From: Pseudorhodoferax aquiterrae | Lineage (GTDB): Bacteria; Pseudomonadota; Gammaproteobacteria; Burkholderiales; Burkholderiaceae_C | NCBI RefSeq assembly: GCF_014652235.1 | Contig: NZ_BMYK01000007.1 | Coordinates: 124,001-188,000 of the forward strand | Direction: 5' to 3' | DNA length: 64,000 bases | Shown here: one piece after another, positions 34,811 through 44,028 of the stretch | How positions within the stretch are numbered: position 1 is the stretch's first letter | Layout: each line of letters begins with the position of its first letter | Program-made: the position numbers and the translations under genes | The notes under the pieces: model-generated | Database searches by the model: none | What the model was told of the DNA's origin: nothing | The model's input: the letters and a program-made list of their open reading frames with translations, nothing else

Positions 34811-35451
34811 AGACTGCCGGTGGCACGCGCGGTTTCACCTTGCTGGAACTGCTGGTGGTGATGGCGCTGCTCTCGCTGCTCATGCTGGGCATGGGCTCGG
34901 CGCTGCGCAGCACGGCGCGGGTCGAGCAGGGGGTGGACGCGCGGCTGGCGCGCGCCGATGCGATGCGCGTCACCTCGGACTTCCTGCGCACCGTGCTGTC
35001 GCGCGTGTCGGCGCGCCAGGGCGCGCCCTCCGCTGCGCGGCCCGACGCGCATTACTTTGCCGGCAGCGCGGACAGCCTGTGGTGGCTGGGTGTGATGCCG
35101 GCGCGCCATGGTGCGGGCGGCATGCACCACTTTCGCCTGGGCATCGAGGCCGCCGGCCTCGTGCTGCGCTACCAGGCCTGGCGCGGCGAGGCCCTGCCGG
35201 ACTGGGACCGTGCCGAGTCGCTGCTGTTGGTGGCCGGTGCCACGCAGATGGCGCTGCGCTTCGAGGACGACCGGCGCCTGCCATCGCGCTGGGTGGACGA
35301 CTGGACCGCGCCCGAGGCGATGCCGCGGCGCGTGTCTCTGGAGGTGGCCACGCCGTCGCAGGCCTGGCCGGCCGTCGTGGTGCAGATGCGCGCCCTGCCG
35401 GGCACCGACCCCACGCTCGCCAGCGAGCCGTCCTACGGAGGAGGCCGCTGA
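34807..35451 (+). CDS. gspJ: Minor pseudopilin GspJ
   Basis: 214 residues. The prepilin motif is RGFTLLELLVVMALLSLLML with Glu at +5. The globular part with FLRTVLSRV and FRLGIEAAGLVLRYQAW fits GspJ, part of the pseudopilus tip complex with GspI and GspK. Its stop codon overlaps the gspK start by one base (TGATG). Confidence 0.9.
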   Translation: MKTAGGTRGFTLLELLVVMALLSLLMLGMGSALRSTARVEQGVDARLARADAMRVTSDFLRTVLSRVSARQGAPSAARPDAHYFAGSADSLWWLGVMPARHGAGGMHHFRLGIEAAGLVLRYQAWRGEALPDWDRAESLLLVAGATQMALRFEDDRRLPSRWVDDWTAPEAMPRRVSLEVATPSQAWPAVVVQMRALPGTDPTLASEPSYGGGR

Positions 35452-36302
35452 TGCGTCACGCCAACCACTCCCGCATGCAGGGCATGGTGCTCGTCGCCGT
35501 GCTGTGGACCGTGGCGGCCCTCTCGCTGGTCGTGGTCGGTCTCGTGCACGGCGTGCGCCAGGAGGCCCGCGTGCTGTCGACCCAGCGTGCGCTGGCGGTG
35601 GCCGGCGGCATCGGCGACGCGGCCGTGCAACTCGCGCTGCGGCGGCTGGCGGTGCTGGACGCGCTGCCGACGCGCATGCTGAGCTGGCCCCTGGCCTACC
35701 GGCAGACCCCGGTGGCGGTGCGCGTGATGCCGCTCAATGGCCTGATCGACCTGAACGCTGCCGGTGCCCCTTTGCTCGCCGCCTTGTATGAGGTGGCAGG
35801 TGGCCTGCCGCGTTCCGAAGCGCAGCGCCTGGCGGCGCACACGCTGGCCTGGCGCGCAGGGTCCGCCGGCGCCCGCGCCGAGCGCTTCGAGGCCGTCGAA
35901 GACCTGCTGCGCGTGCCTGGCATCGGACTGGACCTCTATGCGCGGCTGGCTCCGCTGGTGGCGGCGGAGAACGGCGGCAGCAGCGGCGGCGTGAACGCGC
36001 TGGCCGCGCCGCTGGAGGTGCTGGAGGTGCTGGCCGGTGGCCGCGCGGGCATCGCCGCCCGGATCGCCGCCGCGCGCGATGCGGGCGATGCCGGCATCGA
36101 CACCACGGACCTGCCTGCCGCCTTCCTGGAGAGCGGCGCCGTGCAGCGCTACCGGATCGACGCCAGGGTGCCCCTGCCCGACGGCGGCTGGCTGCACGTG
36201 GCGCACCACGTGCAGCTGGGCGCCGAGCCCCAGGCACGCCTTCCCTGGCGCACCTTCCACACGGAGCAGTGGGTGGTGCCCCCCCAATCCCCGGTGTCCT
36301 GA
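35451..36302 (+). CDS. gspK: Minor pseudopilin GspK
   Basis: 283 residues. The N-terminus MQGMVLVAVLWTVAALSLVV carries the divergent prepilin site of GspK, which lacks the +5 Glu in most systems, as here. The helix-hairpin-like segment FEAVEDLLRVPGIGLDLYARL and the preceding PLNGLIDLNAA are GspK hallmarks. It caps the pseudopilus. The start at 35451 overlaps the gspJ stop. Confidence 0.92.
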   Translation: MRHANHSRMQGMVLVAVLWTVAALSLVVVGLVHGVRQEARVLSTQRALAVAGGIGDAAVQLALRRLAVLDALPTRMLSWPLAYRQTPVAVRVMPLNGLIDLNAAGAPLLAALYEVAGGLPRSEAQRLAAHTLAWRAGSAGARAERFEAVEDLLRVPGIGLDLYARLAPLVAAENGGSSGGVNALAAPLEVLEVLAGGRAGIAARIAAARDAGDAGIDTTDLPAAFLESGAVQRYRIDARVPLPDGGWLHVAHHVQLGAEPQARLPWRTFHTEQWVVPPQSPVS

Positions 36303-36305
36303 ACC

Positions 36306-37403
36306 ATGCCATCCGTCTCGCGCGATCTGCGTCTGTTCGGCCTGGACCTCGGGGCCCTGTGGGCGGCCCTGCGCCGGCCCTGGGAGGCCGCGCCCGGCTG
36401 GCCCATCGTCTCCTGGCTCGCGCCCGACCAGCCGGTGCGCGTGGTGCGTGCCGATGCGCCGGACGCGTTCTGGCAGGGCGCGCGGGGCCGCATGGCCCAG
36501 CCGCCTGCCGGTGCGCCGTCCACCGTGGCCGTGGCGCTGCCGCAGGCCATGGTGCTGCAGCGCACCGTCGTGCTGCCGCGTGCGGCGGCGACCGAAGCGG
36601 CGCACGCGCTGGCGCTGCAGGTGCAGGGCTGGAACCCGTTCCCCGCGCAGGACCTGGTCTGGGGCTGGCGGCGCCGGTCCACGGCCGGTGGCGGCATCGC
36701 GGCCGATGTCGCGCTCGCGTCCCGCAAACAGGTGGCCAGCCATCTGGAAAGCCTGGCCACGCGGCTGGAGAGCGCCGCCGCCGTGCCGGAGATCTGGGTC
36801 GCGCCCGACGACGGGCCTCCCATCGTGCTGCCGGACTACGGCGAGGGCCGGCGCGCGGCAGCGGCGCGCCGGCACTGGCGGCTGTGCCGCGCCTTGCTGG
36901 TACTGGCGGTGCTGCTGGCCCTGCTGCTGGCGCTGACCCCCAGCCTGCAGCTGTGGCTGCGCGAGGCCCAGGCGGCCCGTGCGCATGCAGAACTCGCCGC
37001 GCAGGCACGGCCCGTGCTGGCCCGGCGCGAGGCCCTGGTGCAGGCGCAGGAGGCGATGGCCGCGGCGGCGAAGCTGCTGGACCAGCGCATCGACCCGCTG
37101 CGCGTGCTGGAGTTGCTGACGCAGGCGCTGCCCGACGGCACGGCCGTGCAAAGCCTGCGCCTGCAGGGCGACGTGGTGACGCTGTCCGGAACGACCGGCG
37201 ACGCCGCCAGCCTCATGCAGGGCCTGGGCCGGCAAGCGGGCCTGCGCAATGTGCGCGCACCCGCGGCCGCGACGCGGCAGCCCGGCGCGGCCTTCGAGAG
37301 CTTCACGGTCAGTTTCCAGCTCGATCCCGCCGCGTTCGCCCTGGCGTCGCGCGGTGGTCCGGCGCCCGCAGCAGCCACCGCGGCGGACGGAGGCGGCCGA
37401 TGA
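36306..37403 (+). CDS. gspL: Type II secretion protein GspL-like
   Basis: 365 residues. The N-terminal cytoplasmic part is divergent. A single membrane helix sits at about 198-215 (LLVLAVLLALLLALTPS), followed by a periplasmic coiled coil and a ferredoxin-like PilN-type domain (RIDPLRVLELLTQALPDGT, then VTLSGTTGD). GspL links the GspE ATPase to GspM and GspC. The gene follows gspK after 3 nt and overlaps gspM by 4 nt, which supports the assignment where sequence similarity alone is modest. Confidence 0.85.
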   Translation: MPSVSRDLRLFGLDLGALWAALRRPWEAAPGWPIVSWLAPDQPVRVVRADAPDAFWQGARGRMAQPPAGAPSTVAVALPQAMVLQRTVVLPRAAATEAAHALALQVQGWNPFPAQDLVWGWRRRSTAGGGIAADVALASRKQVASHLESLATRLESAAAVPEIWVAPDDGPPIVLPDYGEGRRAAAARRHWRLCRALLVLAVLLALLLALTPSLQLWLREAQAARAHAELAAQARPVLARREALVQAQEAMAAAAKLLDQRIDPLRVLELLTQALPDGTAVQSLRLQGDVVTLSGTTGDAASLMQGLGRQAGLRNVRAPAAATRQPGAAFESFTVSFQLDPAAFALASRGGPAPAAATAADGGGR

Positions 37404-37969
37404 AACCGCGCAGGGGCTGGCAGCGCCAGGACCGCACGTGGCTGGGCATCGGCCTGCTCGCGATGGCAATGCCGCTCGTGTTGGTGGCGTGGCAGGTGGC
37501 CGAATGGCACCAGCGCACCCAGGCCGGTCTGGAGCAGCTGCAGGCCCGCCATGCGCGCCTGCTCGGCCTGGTCGCGCAACGGGGCGAAATCGATGCGGCG
37601 CTGCAGGCGGCGCAGCTGGAACGCAGCGCCCAGGTCTACCCCGCCAGCGACGACGCGGCCCAGACCGGCAACCTCGTGCAGCAGCGCATGCGCGCGCTCA
37701 TGGCGCAGGCCGGCATGCAGGTGCGCAGCAGCCAGGTGCTGCCACCGACCGAGGAACAGGGGTTCGACCGCGTGGGCGTGTTGCTGGGCCTGGAAGGCGA
37801 CCTCGCGGCCTTGCAGCGTGCGTTGGCCGCGCTGGCGCAGCAGTCGCCCGTGGTCATGGTCGACGACCTGGACATCCGCCTGCAGGGCGCGCTGGCCAGC
37901 CAGCGGCCGACCGAATCGCCGCGCCTGGCGGTGCGGCTGCGCCTGGGCGTGCTGCGGGGCCGTGCATGA
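37400..37969 (+). CDS. gspM: Type II secretion protein GspM-like
   Basis: 189 residues with one N-terminal membrane helix (TWLGIGLLAMAMPLVLVAW), a coiled-coil stretch rich in Gln and Ala, and a small periplasmic domain (VRSSQVLPPTEEQGFDRVGV, then LAALQRALAAL). This is the GspM architecture, and its place after gspL is as expected. It stabilises GspL in the inner-membrane platform. Overlaps of 4 nt with both neighbours imply coupled translation. Confidence 0.87.
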   Translation: MKPRRGWQRQDRTWLGIGLLAMAMPLVLVAWQVAEWHQRTQAGLEQLQARHARLLGLVAQRGEIDAALQAAQLERSAQVYPASDDAAQTGNLVQQRMRALMAQAGMQVRSSQVLPPTEEQGFDRVGVLLGLEGDLAALQRALAALAQQSPVVMVDDLDIRLQGALASQRPTESPRLAVRLRLGVLRGRA

Positions 37970-38610
37970 AAGCCCCTGCGCTGCGCGTGCTCGCCGCGTT
38001 GTGCGCGGCGCTCGGCCTCGTGCTCGTGGCCCTGTGGGTGACGCCGCAGGGTGCGCTGCGCGCGTCCGCGCAGTGGCAGGCGCCCGCGCCGCACCTGGGC
38101 GACTACCGCGCGGGCGACGCCGCGTCGGCGCAGCGCGCGGCGCCCGACGCGCAGCGACAGCCGATGCTGCTGGACCGGCCGCTGTTCGCCAAGACCCGGC
38201 GCCCACCCGAGCCCGCCGCGCCCGCACCCGTCGACACGGCGCCCGACCGGCTGGGCCAGGCGCGGCTGCGCGCCATCGTGGACGGCGGGCCGGCCGGCAG
38301 CGCCGTCATCCTCGAGATCGATGGCAAGAGCCACCGGATCGCCCGGCAGGGCGGCTTCGAGGGCTGGACCCTGGCGTCGGTGAGCCCCGAGGCCCAGACC
38401 GTGACCTTGACGCGCCGCGGCCAGACGCGGGTGCTGGCCCTGCAGCGCGGGCAGCTGTCCGCGGCCGCAGGGCGTGGCCGCGCCGCCGGTGCGCGCCGTC
38501 TGCCGTCGCGCCCTGGCAGCCCGGCGGTGCCGAACCCCACGCCCGCGCAGCCGGGCGCCGGCACCGAGGGCGCGGCTGCGGCCCTGCCCGCCGGCCCGGC
38601 GCAGCGCTGA
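37966..38610 (+). CDS. gspN: Type II secretion protein GspN/GspC-like
   Basis: 214 residues: one N-terminal membrane helix (LRVLAALCAALGLVLVALWV), a linker containing the segment MLLDRPLFAKTRRPPEP, and a homology-region-like domain (LRAIVDGGPAGSAVILEIDG, then GFEGWTLASVSPEAQTVTL). The C-terminus is Pro/Ala-rich and looks disordered. No separate gspC is present, so this protein probably takes the GspC role of contacting the secretin. Annotators often call such genes gspN; the symbol is therefore tentative. Confidence 0.75.
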   Translation: MKAPALRVLAALCAALGLVLVALWVTPQGALRASAQWQAPAPHLGDYRAGDAASAQRAAPDAQRQPMLLDRPLFAKTRRPPEPAAPAPVDTAPDRLGQARLRAIVDGGPAGSAVILEIDGKSHRIARQGGFEGWTLASVSPEAQTVTLTRRGQTRVLALQRGQLSAAAGRGRAAGARRLPSRPGSPAVPNPTPAQPGAGTEGAAAALPAGPAQR

Positions 38611-38647
38611 GTCCGTCTCCCCACACGCTTTGACCGAAACGACTTCC

Positions 38648-40918
38648 ATGACCGTCCCACGCATCGCCTGCGGCAGCCTTGCCTTCGTCGTCCTGTCCGC
38701 CTCGGCGCAGACCGGCACCGGGCTGGGCGGCACGCAGGATGCCGAACCCACCACGGCGTCGCGCATCCTGCGCGGCAACGACCGCGTCGTCGCCGCGCCG
38801 CGCTCCCTGCCCGCGCTGACCGGCGGCCCCGTCTCCCTGCACTTCGAGGAAGCGCCCGTGGCCGACGTCGTGCGGACCGTGCTCGGCGACATCCTCAAGG
38901 TGGACTACACCCTGCACCCGCCCATCGACGGCGCGGTGACGCTGTCCACGCGCAAGCCGGTCAGCCCCGACCAGGCCGTGTTCCTGCTCGAGAGTGCCTT
39001 GCAGGCCAACGGGCTGGCGCTGATGCGCGACGCGCGCGGCAGCTTCCAGGTGGGGCCAGCGGAGGTGCTGCGCGCGCTGGGCGTCTCGGTCAGCCAGGCG
39101 GGCGGCAAGGATCCGCTGCCCGCGGGCTACGGCGCCGTGATCGTGCCGCTGGAATTCATCGGCGCCAATGAGATGGCGGCCATCCTGCGGCCGCTGCTGC
39201 AGCCCGAATCCCTGGTGCGCGTCGATCCGCTGCGCAATTTGCTGGTGCTGGTGGGCAGCCGCAGCCAGGCCGAGGCCTGGATGGAGCTGGTGCGCAGTTT
39301 CGACGTCGACCTGCTGCAGGGCATGTCGGTCGGCCTGTTCTCGCTCAAGTACGCCACGGTGGCGGACGTGGCGCAGGGCCTGGAGCTGCTCAACCCGGCC
39401 GCGGCTGCAGTGGGCGGCGCCGCAGCTGCGCCCGGTGCGGCGCGTCCTGCGCCGGCCATGCCGGCGACCGGGGGCGCGGACGCGGCGCTGGCCGCGTCGC
39501 GCGCCTTCCATGGCATGCACGTGATGCCGATCGAGCGCCTGAACGCCGTGTTGGTCGTGGCCCCGCGTGCGAGCCAGCTCGACCAGGCCCGGCGCTGGAT
39601 CGAGCGCCTGGACCAGCCCAACGAGAGCAGCACCGAGCCGCGCCTGTTCATCTACCACGTGCAGAACGGCAATGCGCGCCACCTGGCGAGCCTGCTGGCG
39701 GGCCTGTTCGGCGAGGGCGGGCAGGGCAGCGCGCCGCCTTCGGCCTCCGCGAACAGCGGCGTCGCGCCCGGCCTGCCGACGGCGACCGTCGGCAGCCGGG
39801 GCGCCGTGGGCGGCACGGCCGGCCTATCCGGCAGCGCGGGCGGCCTGACCGGCGGCTGGTCCCCCGGCGGGTTGAACGGGACAAGCGGCACGGCCGGGCC
39901 GATGGGCACCGCCATGCCGCAGGGCGGCGTGGGGCAGACGCAGACCTCGACGGCCAGCAACGTCGGCAAGTTGCGCGTGATGGCCGACGACGTGAACAAC
40001 GTCGTGCTGATCTGGGGGCCGCGCTCGGAGTACGCCAAGATCGAGGCCTCCCTGAAGCGCCTGGACGTGCCGCCCAACCAGGTCCTGATCGAGGCCAGCA
40101 TCATCGAGGTCACGCTGGACGACAGCCTGCAGTACGGCCTGCAGTGGTTCTTCCGGGACGGCCGGCGCAACGGCCTGTATGGCAGCGGCGGCCTGTTCAA
40201 CGCCGCCTCGGCCGAAGCCGGCCGGCTGACCGGCGCCACCAGTCAGGGCTTCACCTACACGCTGCGTGCCGGCGGCCTGGGCGGCGACATCCGCGTGGTG
40301 CTCAACGCGCTGGCCTCCAAGTCGCTGCTCAAGGTGATCTCCAGCCCCTCGCTGATGGTGCAGGACAACTTCACCGCGAACATCGCCGCGGGCACGCAGC
40401 AGCCCGTGAACGCGGGCACCACGATCTCGGGCTCGGCCAACCTCGTGACGACCAACATCCAGTACAAGGACACGGGCGTGAACCTGTCGGTCACGCCCTC
40501 GGTCAACGCGGGCAACATGGTCAACATGCTGATCAACCAGTCCGTGACGGACCTGGGCAGCCTGGACGATGCGACGCAGCAGTACAGCTTCCTGCAGCGC
40601 CAGATCTCCACCAAGGTGGCCGTGCGCTCGGGCGAGACGCTGGTGCTGGGCGGCCTGATCCGCGACAACAGTTCCAACGGCCGGTCCGGCCTGCCGGTGC
40701 TGCAGGACATTCCCGTGGTGGGCAAGCTGTTCGGCTCCACCACCAAGGTGGCGGCCCGCACCGAGCTGCTGCTGACCATCACGCCGCGCGTGGTGCGCTC
40801 CGACCAGGAGCTGCGCGACGTGAGCAACGACCTGCGCCTGAAGATGCAGGGCCTGTCGTCGATGGCGCCCGCGACCACGGCGGCGCCCGCCGAGGTCATC
40901 GTCGAGCCTTTGCGGTAG
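38648..40918 (+). CDS. gspD: Type II secretion outer-membrane secretin GspD
   Basis: 756 residues from the ATG at 38648, which opens a signal peptide ending near SASAQ. N0 (VSLHFEEAPVADVVRTVLGD) and N1-N3 repeats precede the secretin domain (from about residue 500), which ends with LPVLQDIPVVGKLFGSTTKV. The N3 region holds a long Gly/Ser/Ala-rich insertion (about 360-440). No lipobox is seen, so piloting to the outer membrane must occur some other way. It is the last gsp gene and is convergent, 3 bp apart, with the PrpF-Bug fusion. Confidence 0.96.
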   Translation: MTVPRIACGSLAFVVLSASAQTGTGLGGTQDAEPTTASRILRGNDRVVAAPRSLPALTGGPVSLHFEEAPVADVVRTVLGDILKVDYTLHPPIDGAVTLSTRKPVSPDQAVFLLESALQANGLALMRDARGSFQVGPAEVLRALGVSVSQAGGKDPLPAGYGAVIVPLEFIGANEMAAILRPLLQPESLVRVDPLRNLLVLVGSRSQAEAWMELVRSFDVDLLQGMSVGLFSLKYATVADVAQGLELLNPAAAAVGGAAAAPGAARPAPAMPATGGADAALAASRAFHGMHVMPIERLNAVLVVAPRASQLDQARRWIERLDQPNESSTEPRLFIYHVQNGNARHLASLLAGLFGEGGQGSAPPSASANSGVAPGLPTATVGSRGAVGGTAGLSGSAGGLTGGWSPGGLNGTSGTAGPMGTAMPQGGVGQTQTSTASNVGKLRVMADDVNNVVLIWGPRSEYAKIEASLKRLDVPPNQVLIEASIIEVTLDDSLQYGLQWFFRDGRRNGLYGSGGLFNAASAEAGRLTGATSQGFTYTLRAGGLGGDIRVVLNALASKSLLKVISSPSLMVQDNFTANIAAGTQQPVNAGTTISGSANLVTTNIQYKDTGVNLSVTPSVNAGNMVNMLINQSVTDLGSLDDATQQYSFLQRQISTKVAVRSGETLVLGGLIRDNSSNGRSGLPVLQDIPVVGKLFGSTTKVAARTELLLTITPRVVRSDQELRDVSNDLRLKMQGLSSMAPATTAAPAEVIVEPLR

Positions 40919-40921
40919 GCC

Positions 40922-42937
40922 TCACTCGAGCGCGGTCGCGCGTGGCTCCTGCGCGAGCAGCCCGCCCTGCGCCACCACCGCCTGCCAGCGTGCCAGGTCC
41001 GTGCGCACCCGCTCGCCGAGCAGTTGCGGCGGTCCGGACTCCACGCGCGCGCCGTGGCGTTCGAACAGCGCCACCACGGCCGGATCGGCGAGCACCGCAT
41101 TGAGCGCCCGGTTCAAGGCCTGGACGCGCTCGGCCGGCGTGCGTGCGGGCGCGAACAGGCCGTACCACTGCGTCAGCTCCACGCCTGGGATGCCGGCCTC
41201 GGCCAGCGTTGGCACCTCGGGCAGCGCCGGCAGCCGCTGGGCGCCGGCCACGGCCAGCGCGCGCAGCCGCCCGCTGTGCACGAAGGGCGAGGCCGTGAAC
41301 AGGCTGGGGAACATGAGCTGCACGCGGCCGCTGGCCGTGTCGGCGATGGCCGGCGCGGCACCTTCGTAGCTGCTGCCCACCAGCGTCGTGCCGGTGGCGA
41401 GCTGGAACAGGGCGGCCGCGAAGTGCGGCGGCGTGCCGTCGCCGGCCGAGGCGTAGCCATAGCGCCCCGGCGCAGCGCGCAGGGCCGCCACGAGCGCCGG
41501 CACGTCCCGTGCCGGCACGTCCGGGTGCACCACCATCAGCGTGGGCGAGGAGCCGACCAGGCCGACCGGCGCGAAGTCGGCCACCGGGTCGTAGCCGAGC
41601 TTCTGCAGCGCCGGGTTCATGGCATGGGTCGCCACATAGCCGAACATCAGCGTCTGGCCGTCGGGCTCGGCGGCCGCCACGTATTCGCTGGCCACGGCGC
41701 CGTTGGCGCCGGCCCGGTTGTCCACCAGCACCTCCTGGCCCAGCAGCGGCGCGAGCTTGGCGGCGATGATGCGGGCCATGGTGTCGTTGCCGCCGCCGGC
41801 GCTGGTCGGCACGATCAGCGTGAGCGGCTTGCGCGCCGCGGGCCGAGCCGCTTCCTCCGGCCGCGAGAACACGTAGTCGGGCAGGTGCAGCTCGCCCTGC
41901 ATGATCTTGCGCGCGGTGCGCACCAGCGCGGCGCGCCGCACGCTGACCTCGCCGCCTTGCTCGCCCATCTCCACCTCGATGTCGATCTGGCCCGCGGGAT
42001 GCAGCACGGTCAGCTGGTGGCAGCCGGCCGCGCGCGCCACGCCGCTGGCCACCGTGCCCGGCAGCGCGAAGGCGCTGGCCACGCCGATGGCGCCCGTCAC
42101 CGCATGCGAGGCATGGCAGCGCCGCGGCGTGAAGTAGCGCGAGATGATGCTGTCCGGCGAATCGCCCGCGCTGACCAGCACCGGCTTGGGCACCACGCTG
42201 TTCGACACGTCGCCCAGGCCCATGCGCAGGCCGGCCTCCAGGCGCAGCGACTCGATGCGTTCGAGCAGCGCGGCGTCGGCGTCCAGCGCCACCGGCTTCT
42301 CGCGGCCCGTCACGCCCAGGTCGGCCGCGCGGATGATCATGAGCGGCATGGCCGCGTCGATGCAGCTGACCTCCACGCCCTGAATGCGGTCGATGCGCTG
42401 GCCGGTCGGGAACACCTTGCCCGTCACCGCGCCCCAGGCGTCCAGGAAGTCCAGCAGGATGGGCGCGGCCGTGCCGGCCACGCCGTCGATGCGCGCATCG
42501 CCCGCGTAGGTGACGCGGCCGCCCGGCGTGCGCACGGTCACGTCGATGCGCGCGCCGGTGTTGACGTTGTGCACGCGCACCTTGGTCGTGTCGTCCTGCG
42601 CGGGCACCAGGCCCTGCTCGATCGCGAAGGGCGCCACGCCCGAGAGCATGTTGCCGCAGTTGGGCCGCGTGTCCACCGAGCGGTGGCCCACGCCGACCTG
42701 GGCGAAGAGGTAGTCGAGGTCGCAGCCCGGAATGCTGGAGCGCGAGACGATGGCCACCTTGCTGTTCAGCGTGCTGCCGCCGCCCACGCCGTCCAGCTGC
42801 AGCGGGTCGGATGCGCCGATCGCGCCGATCAGTGCCTGGTCACGGGCCTCGTCGCCCTCGGGCAGCCATTCGCGCAGGAAGAAGGGGCCGCGCGAGGTGC
42901 CTGCGCGCATCAGGACGCATGGGATGGTTTTGCTCAT
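40922..42937 (-). CDS. Fusion of a PrpF-family isomerase and a Bug/TctC receptor domain
   Basis: 671 residues in one open frame. Residues 1 to about 357 are a complete PrpF-family protein (4-oxalomesaconate tautomerase/aconitate isomerase type): RAGTSRGPFF, GGGSTLNSKVAIV and the active-site Cys in RPNCGNMLSGVAPFA. Residues about 370-671 are a Bug-type tripartite tricarboxylate receptor, from PLTLIVPTSAGGGNDTMARI to the C-terminus, without its signal peptide. PrpF enzymes are cytoplasmic and Bug receptors periplasmic, so the fusion is topologically odd. The Bug half closely resembles the receptor at 49496-50473. It follows tcuA-tcuB-bug but has its own operator-like motif upstream. Confidence 0.85.
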   Translation of the reverse strand: MSKTIPCVLMRAGTSRGPFFLREWLPEGDEARDQALIGAIGASDPLQLDGVGGGSTLNSKVAIVSRSSIPGCDLDYLFAQVGVGHRSVDTRPNCGNMLSGVAPFAIEQGLVPAQDDTTKVRVHNVNTGARIDVTVRTPGGRVTYAGDARIDGVAGTAAPILLDFLDAWGAVTGKVFPTGQRIDRIQGVEVSCIDAAMPLMIIRAADLGVTGREKPVALDADAALLERIESLRLEAGLRMGLGDVSNSVVPKPVLVSAGDSPDSIISRYFTPRRCHASHAVTGAIGVASAFALPGTVASGVARAAGCHQLTVLHPAGQIDIEVEMGEQGGEVSVRRAALVRTARKIMQGELHLPDYVFSRPEEAARPAARKPLTLIVPTSAGGGNDTMARIIAAKLAPLLGQEVLVDNRAGANGAVASEYVAAAEPDGQTLMFGYVATHAMNPALQKLGYDPVADFAPVGLVGSSPTLMVVHPDVPARDVPALVAALRAAPGRYGYASAGDGTPPHFAAALFQLATGTTLVGSSYEGAAPAIADTASGRVQLMFPSLFTASPFVHSGRLRALAVAGAQRLPALPEVPTLAEAGIPGVELTQWYGLFAPARTPAERVQALNRALNAVLADPAVVALFERHGARVESGPPQLLGERVRTDLARWQAVVAQGGLLAQEPRATALE

Positions 42938-42966
42938 GCGCCATTGTTCGGCCTCACGTTCTCGCC

Positions 42967-43012
42967 GTGAATTGCATTGTTGCTTGCAATTGATCGGGCC
43001 GATGCATCAATG
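42967..43012. promoter_or_regulatory. Operator-like motif, site 1 (upstream of PrpF-Bug)
   Basis: GTGAATTGCATTGTTGC and TTGCAATTGAT lie in the 83-bp gap before the fusion gene. Within it, ATTGCA (42971-42976) and TGCAAT (42985-42990) form an inverted repeat with 8 nt between. TTGAT-N11-ATCAA follows immediately, a classical LysR-type T-N11-A box. It shares 22 of 31 aligned bases with the site at 50543. Confidence 0.6.
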
Positions 43013-43020
43013 GCCAAGCA

Positions 43021-44004
43021 TCACTCCATCTTGATGCCGCGCGACTTGACGATGGCGCCCCACTGGTCCCACTCCTTCTTCATGAACGCGGCGAAGCCGG
43101 TGCGTGTGGTCGGCTGCGGCGTCAGGCCATGGTGCGCGAGCGCATCGCGCACGCCGGGGTCTTCCAGCACCTTGACGATCTCCTGGTTCCAGCGGTCCAG
43201 CAGCGGTGCGGGCGTCTTGCCCGGTGCGACGAAGGCGTACCAGTTCAGCGCCTCGAAGCCCGGGTAGCCCGATTCGGCCACGGTGGGGATGTTGGGCATG
43301 TAAGCCGGCCGCGCGAGGCCCGTGGTGGCCAGCGGAATGAGCCGCCCGGCCTCGACCTGCGGCAGCGCGGTGGGCGGCGCCGCGAAGTACGAGGCGACGC
43401 GACCGCCCAGCAGGTCCTGCAGCGCGGGCGCGCCGCCCTTGTAGGGAACGTGCACCATCTCGACGCCGGCGCGCTGGTTGAACAGCTCGCCCGCCAGGTG
43501 CGAGGCCGAGCCGGCGCCCGTGGAGGCGTAGTCCACGCTCTTGCGTTTGGCCAGCTCGACGAACTGCTGCAGCGTCTTCACGTTCAGGCCCGGGTCCACC
43601 ACGAGCACGTTCGGAAAGCTCACACCGCCGGACACCGGCGCCAGGTCCTTGAACGGGTCGTAGGGCAGCTTCATGAGATGCGGCGCGATGGTCAGCGGGC
43701 CGACCGAGCCGAACAGCAGCACCGAGCCGTCGGCCGGCGCCTTGGCGACGATCTGGTGCGCGATGTTGCCGCCCGCGCCGGCCTTGTTGTCCACCACCAC
43801 GGTCTGGCCGATGTTCTCGGCCAGTTTCTTGGCGATCAGGCGGGCGGCCGCGTCGGCGGCGCCGCCGGCCGCGAAGCCGACGACCAGCGTGACCGGCTTT
43901 TTCGGCGGAAAGTCCGGCGCCTGCGCGGCGGCCGGCATGCTGAGGGGGGCGAGCAGCGCAGCGGTGGCCGCGCCGGCCACGAGGTGGCGGCGTTGGGTGT
44001 TCAT
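43021..44004 (-). CDS. Bug/TctC-type tripartite tricarboxylate receptor
   Basis: 327 residues with a Tat-like or Sec signal (QRRHLVAGAATAALLAPLS, ending AAAQA). The mature start FPPKKPVTLVVGFAAGGAAD is the Bug beta1-alpha1 motif that binds the ligand carboxylate. VPYKGGAPALQDLLGGRV and PTVAESGYPGFEALNWYAF are also diagnostic. It is encoded 24 nt after tcuB, so its ligand is plausibly tricarballylate, citrate or aconitate. No TctA/TctB permease genes are present in the window. Confidence 0.92.
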   Translation of the reverse strand: MNTQRRHLVAGAATAALLAPLSMPAAAQAPDFPPKKPVTLVVGFAAGGAADAAARLIAKKLAENIGQTVVVDNKAGAGGNIAHQIVAKAPADGSVLLFGSVGPLTIAPHLMKLPYDPFKDLAPVSGGVSFPNVLVVDPGLNVKTLQQFVELAKRKSVDYASTGAGSASHLAGELFNQRAGVEMVHVPYKGGAPALQDLLGGRVASYFAAPPTALPQVEAGRLIPLATTGLARPAYMPNIPTVAESGYPGFEALNWYAFVAPGKTPAPLLDRWNQEIVKVLEDPGVRDALAHHGLTPQPTTRTGFAAFMKKEWDQWGAIVKSRGIKME

Positions 44005-44028
44005 GGGGGCTCCGTGGGAAAAAGGAAC

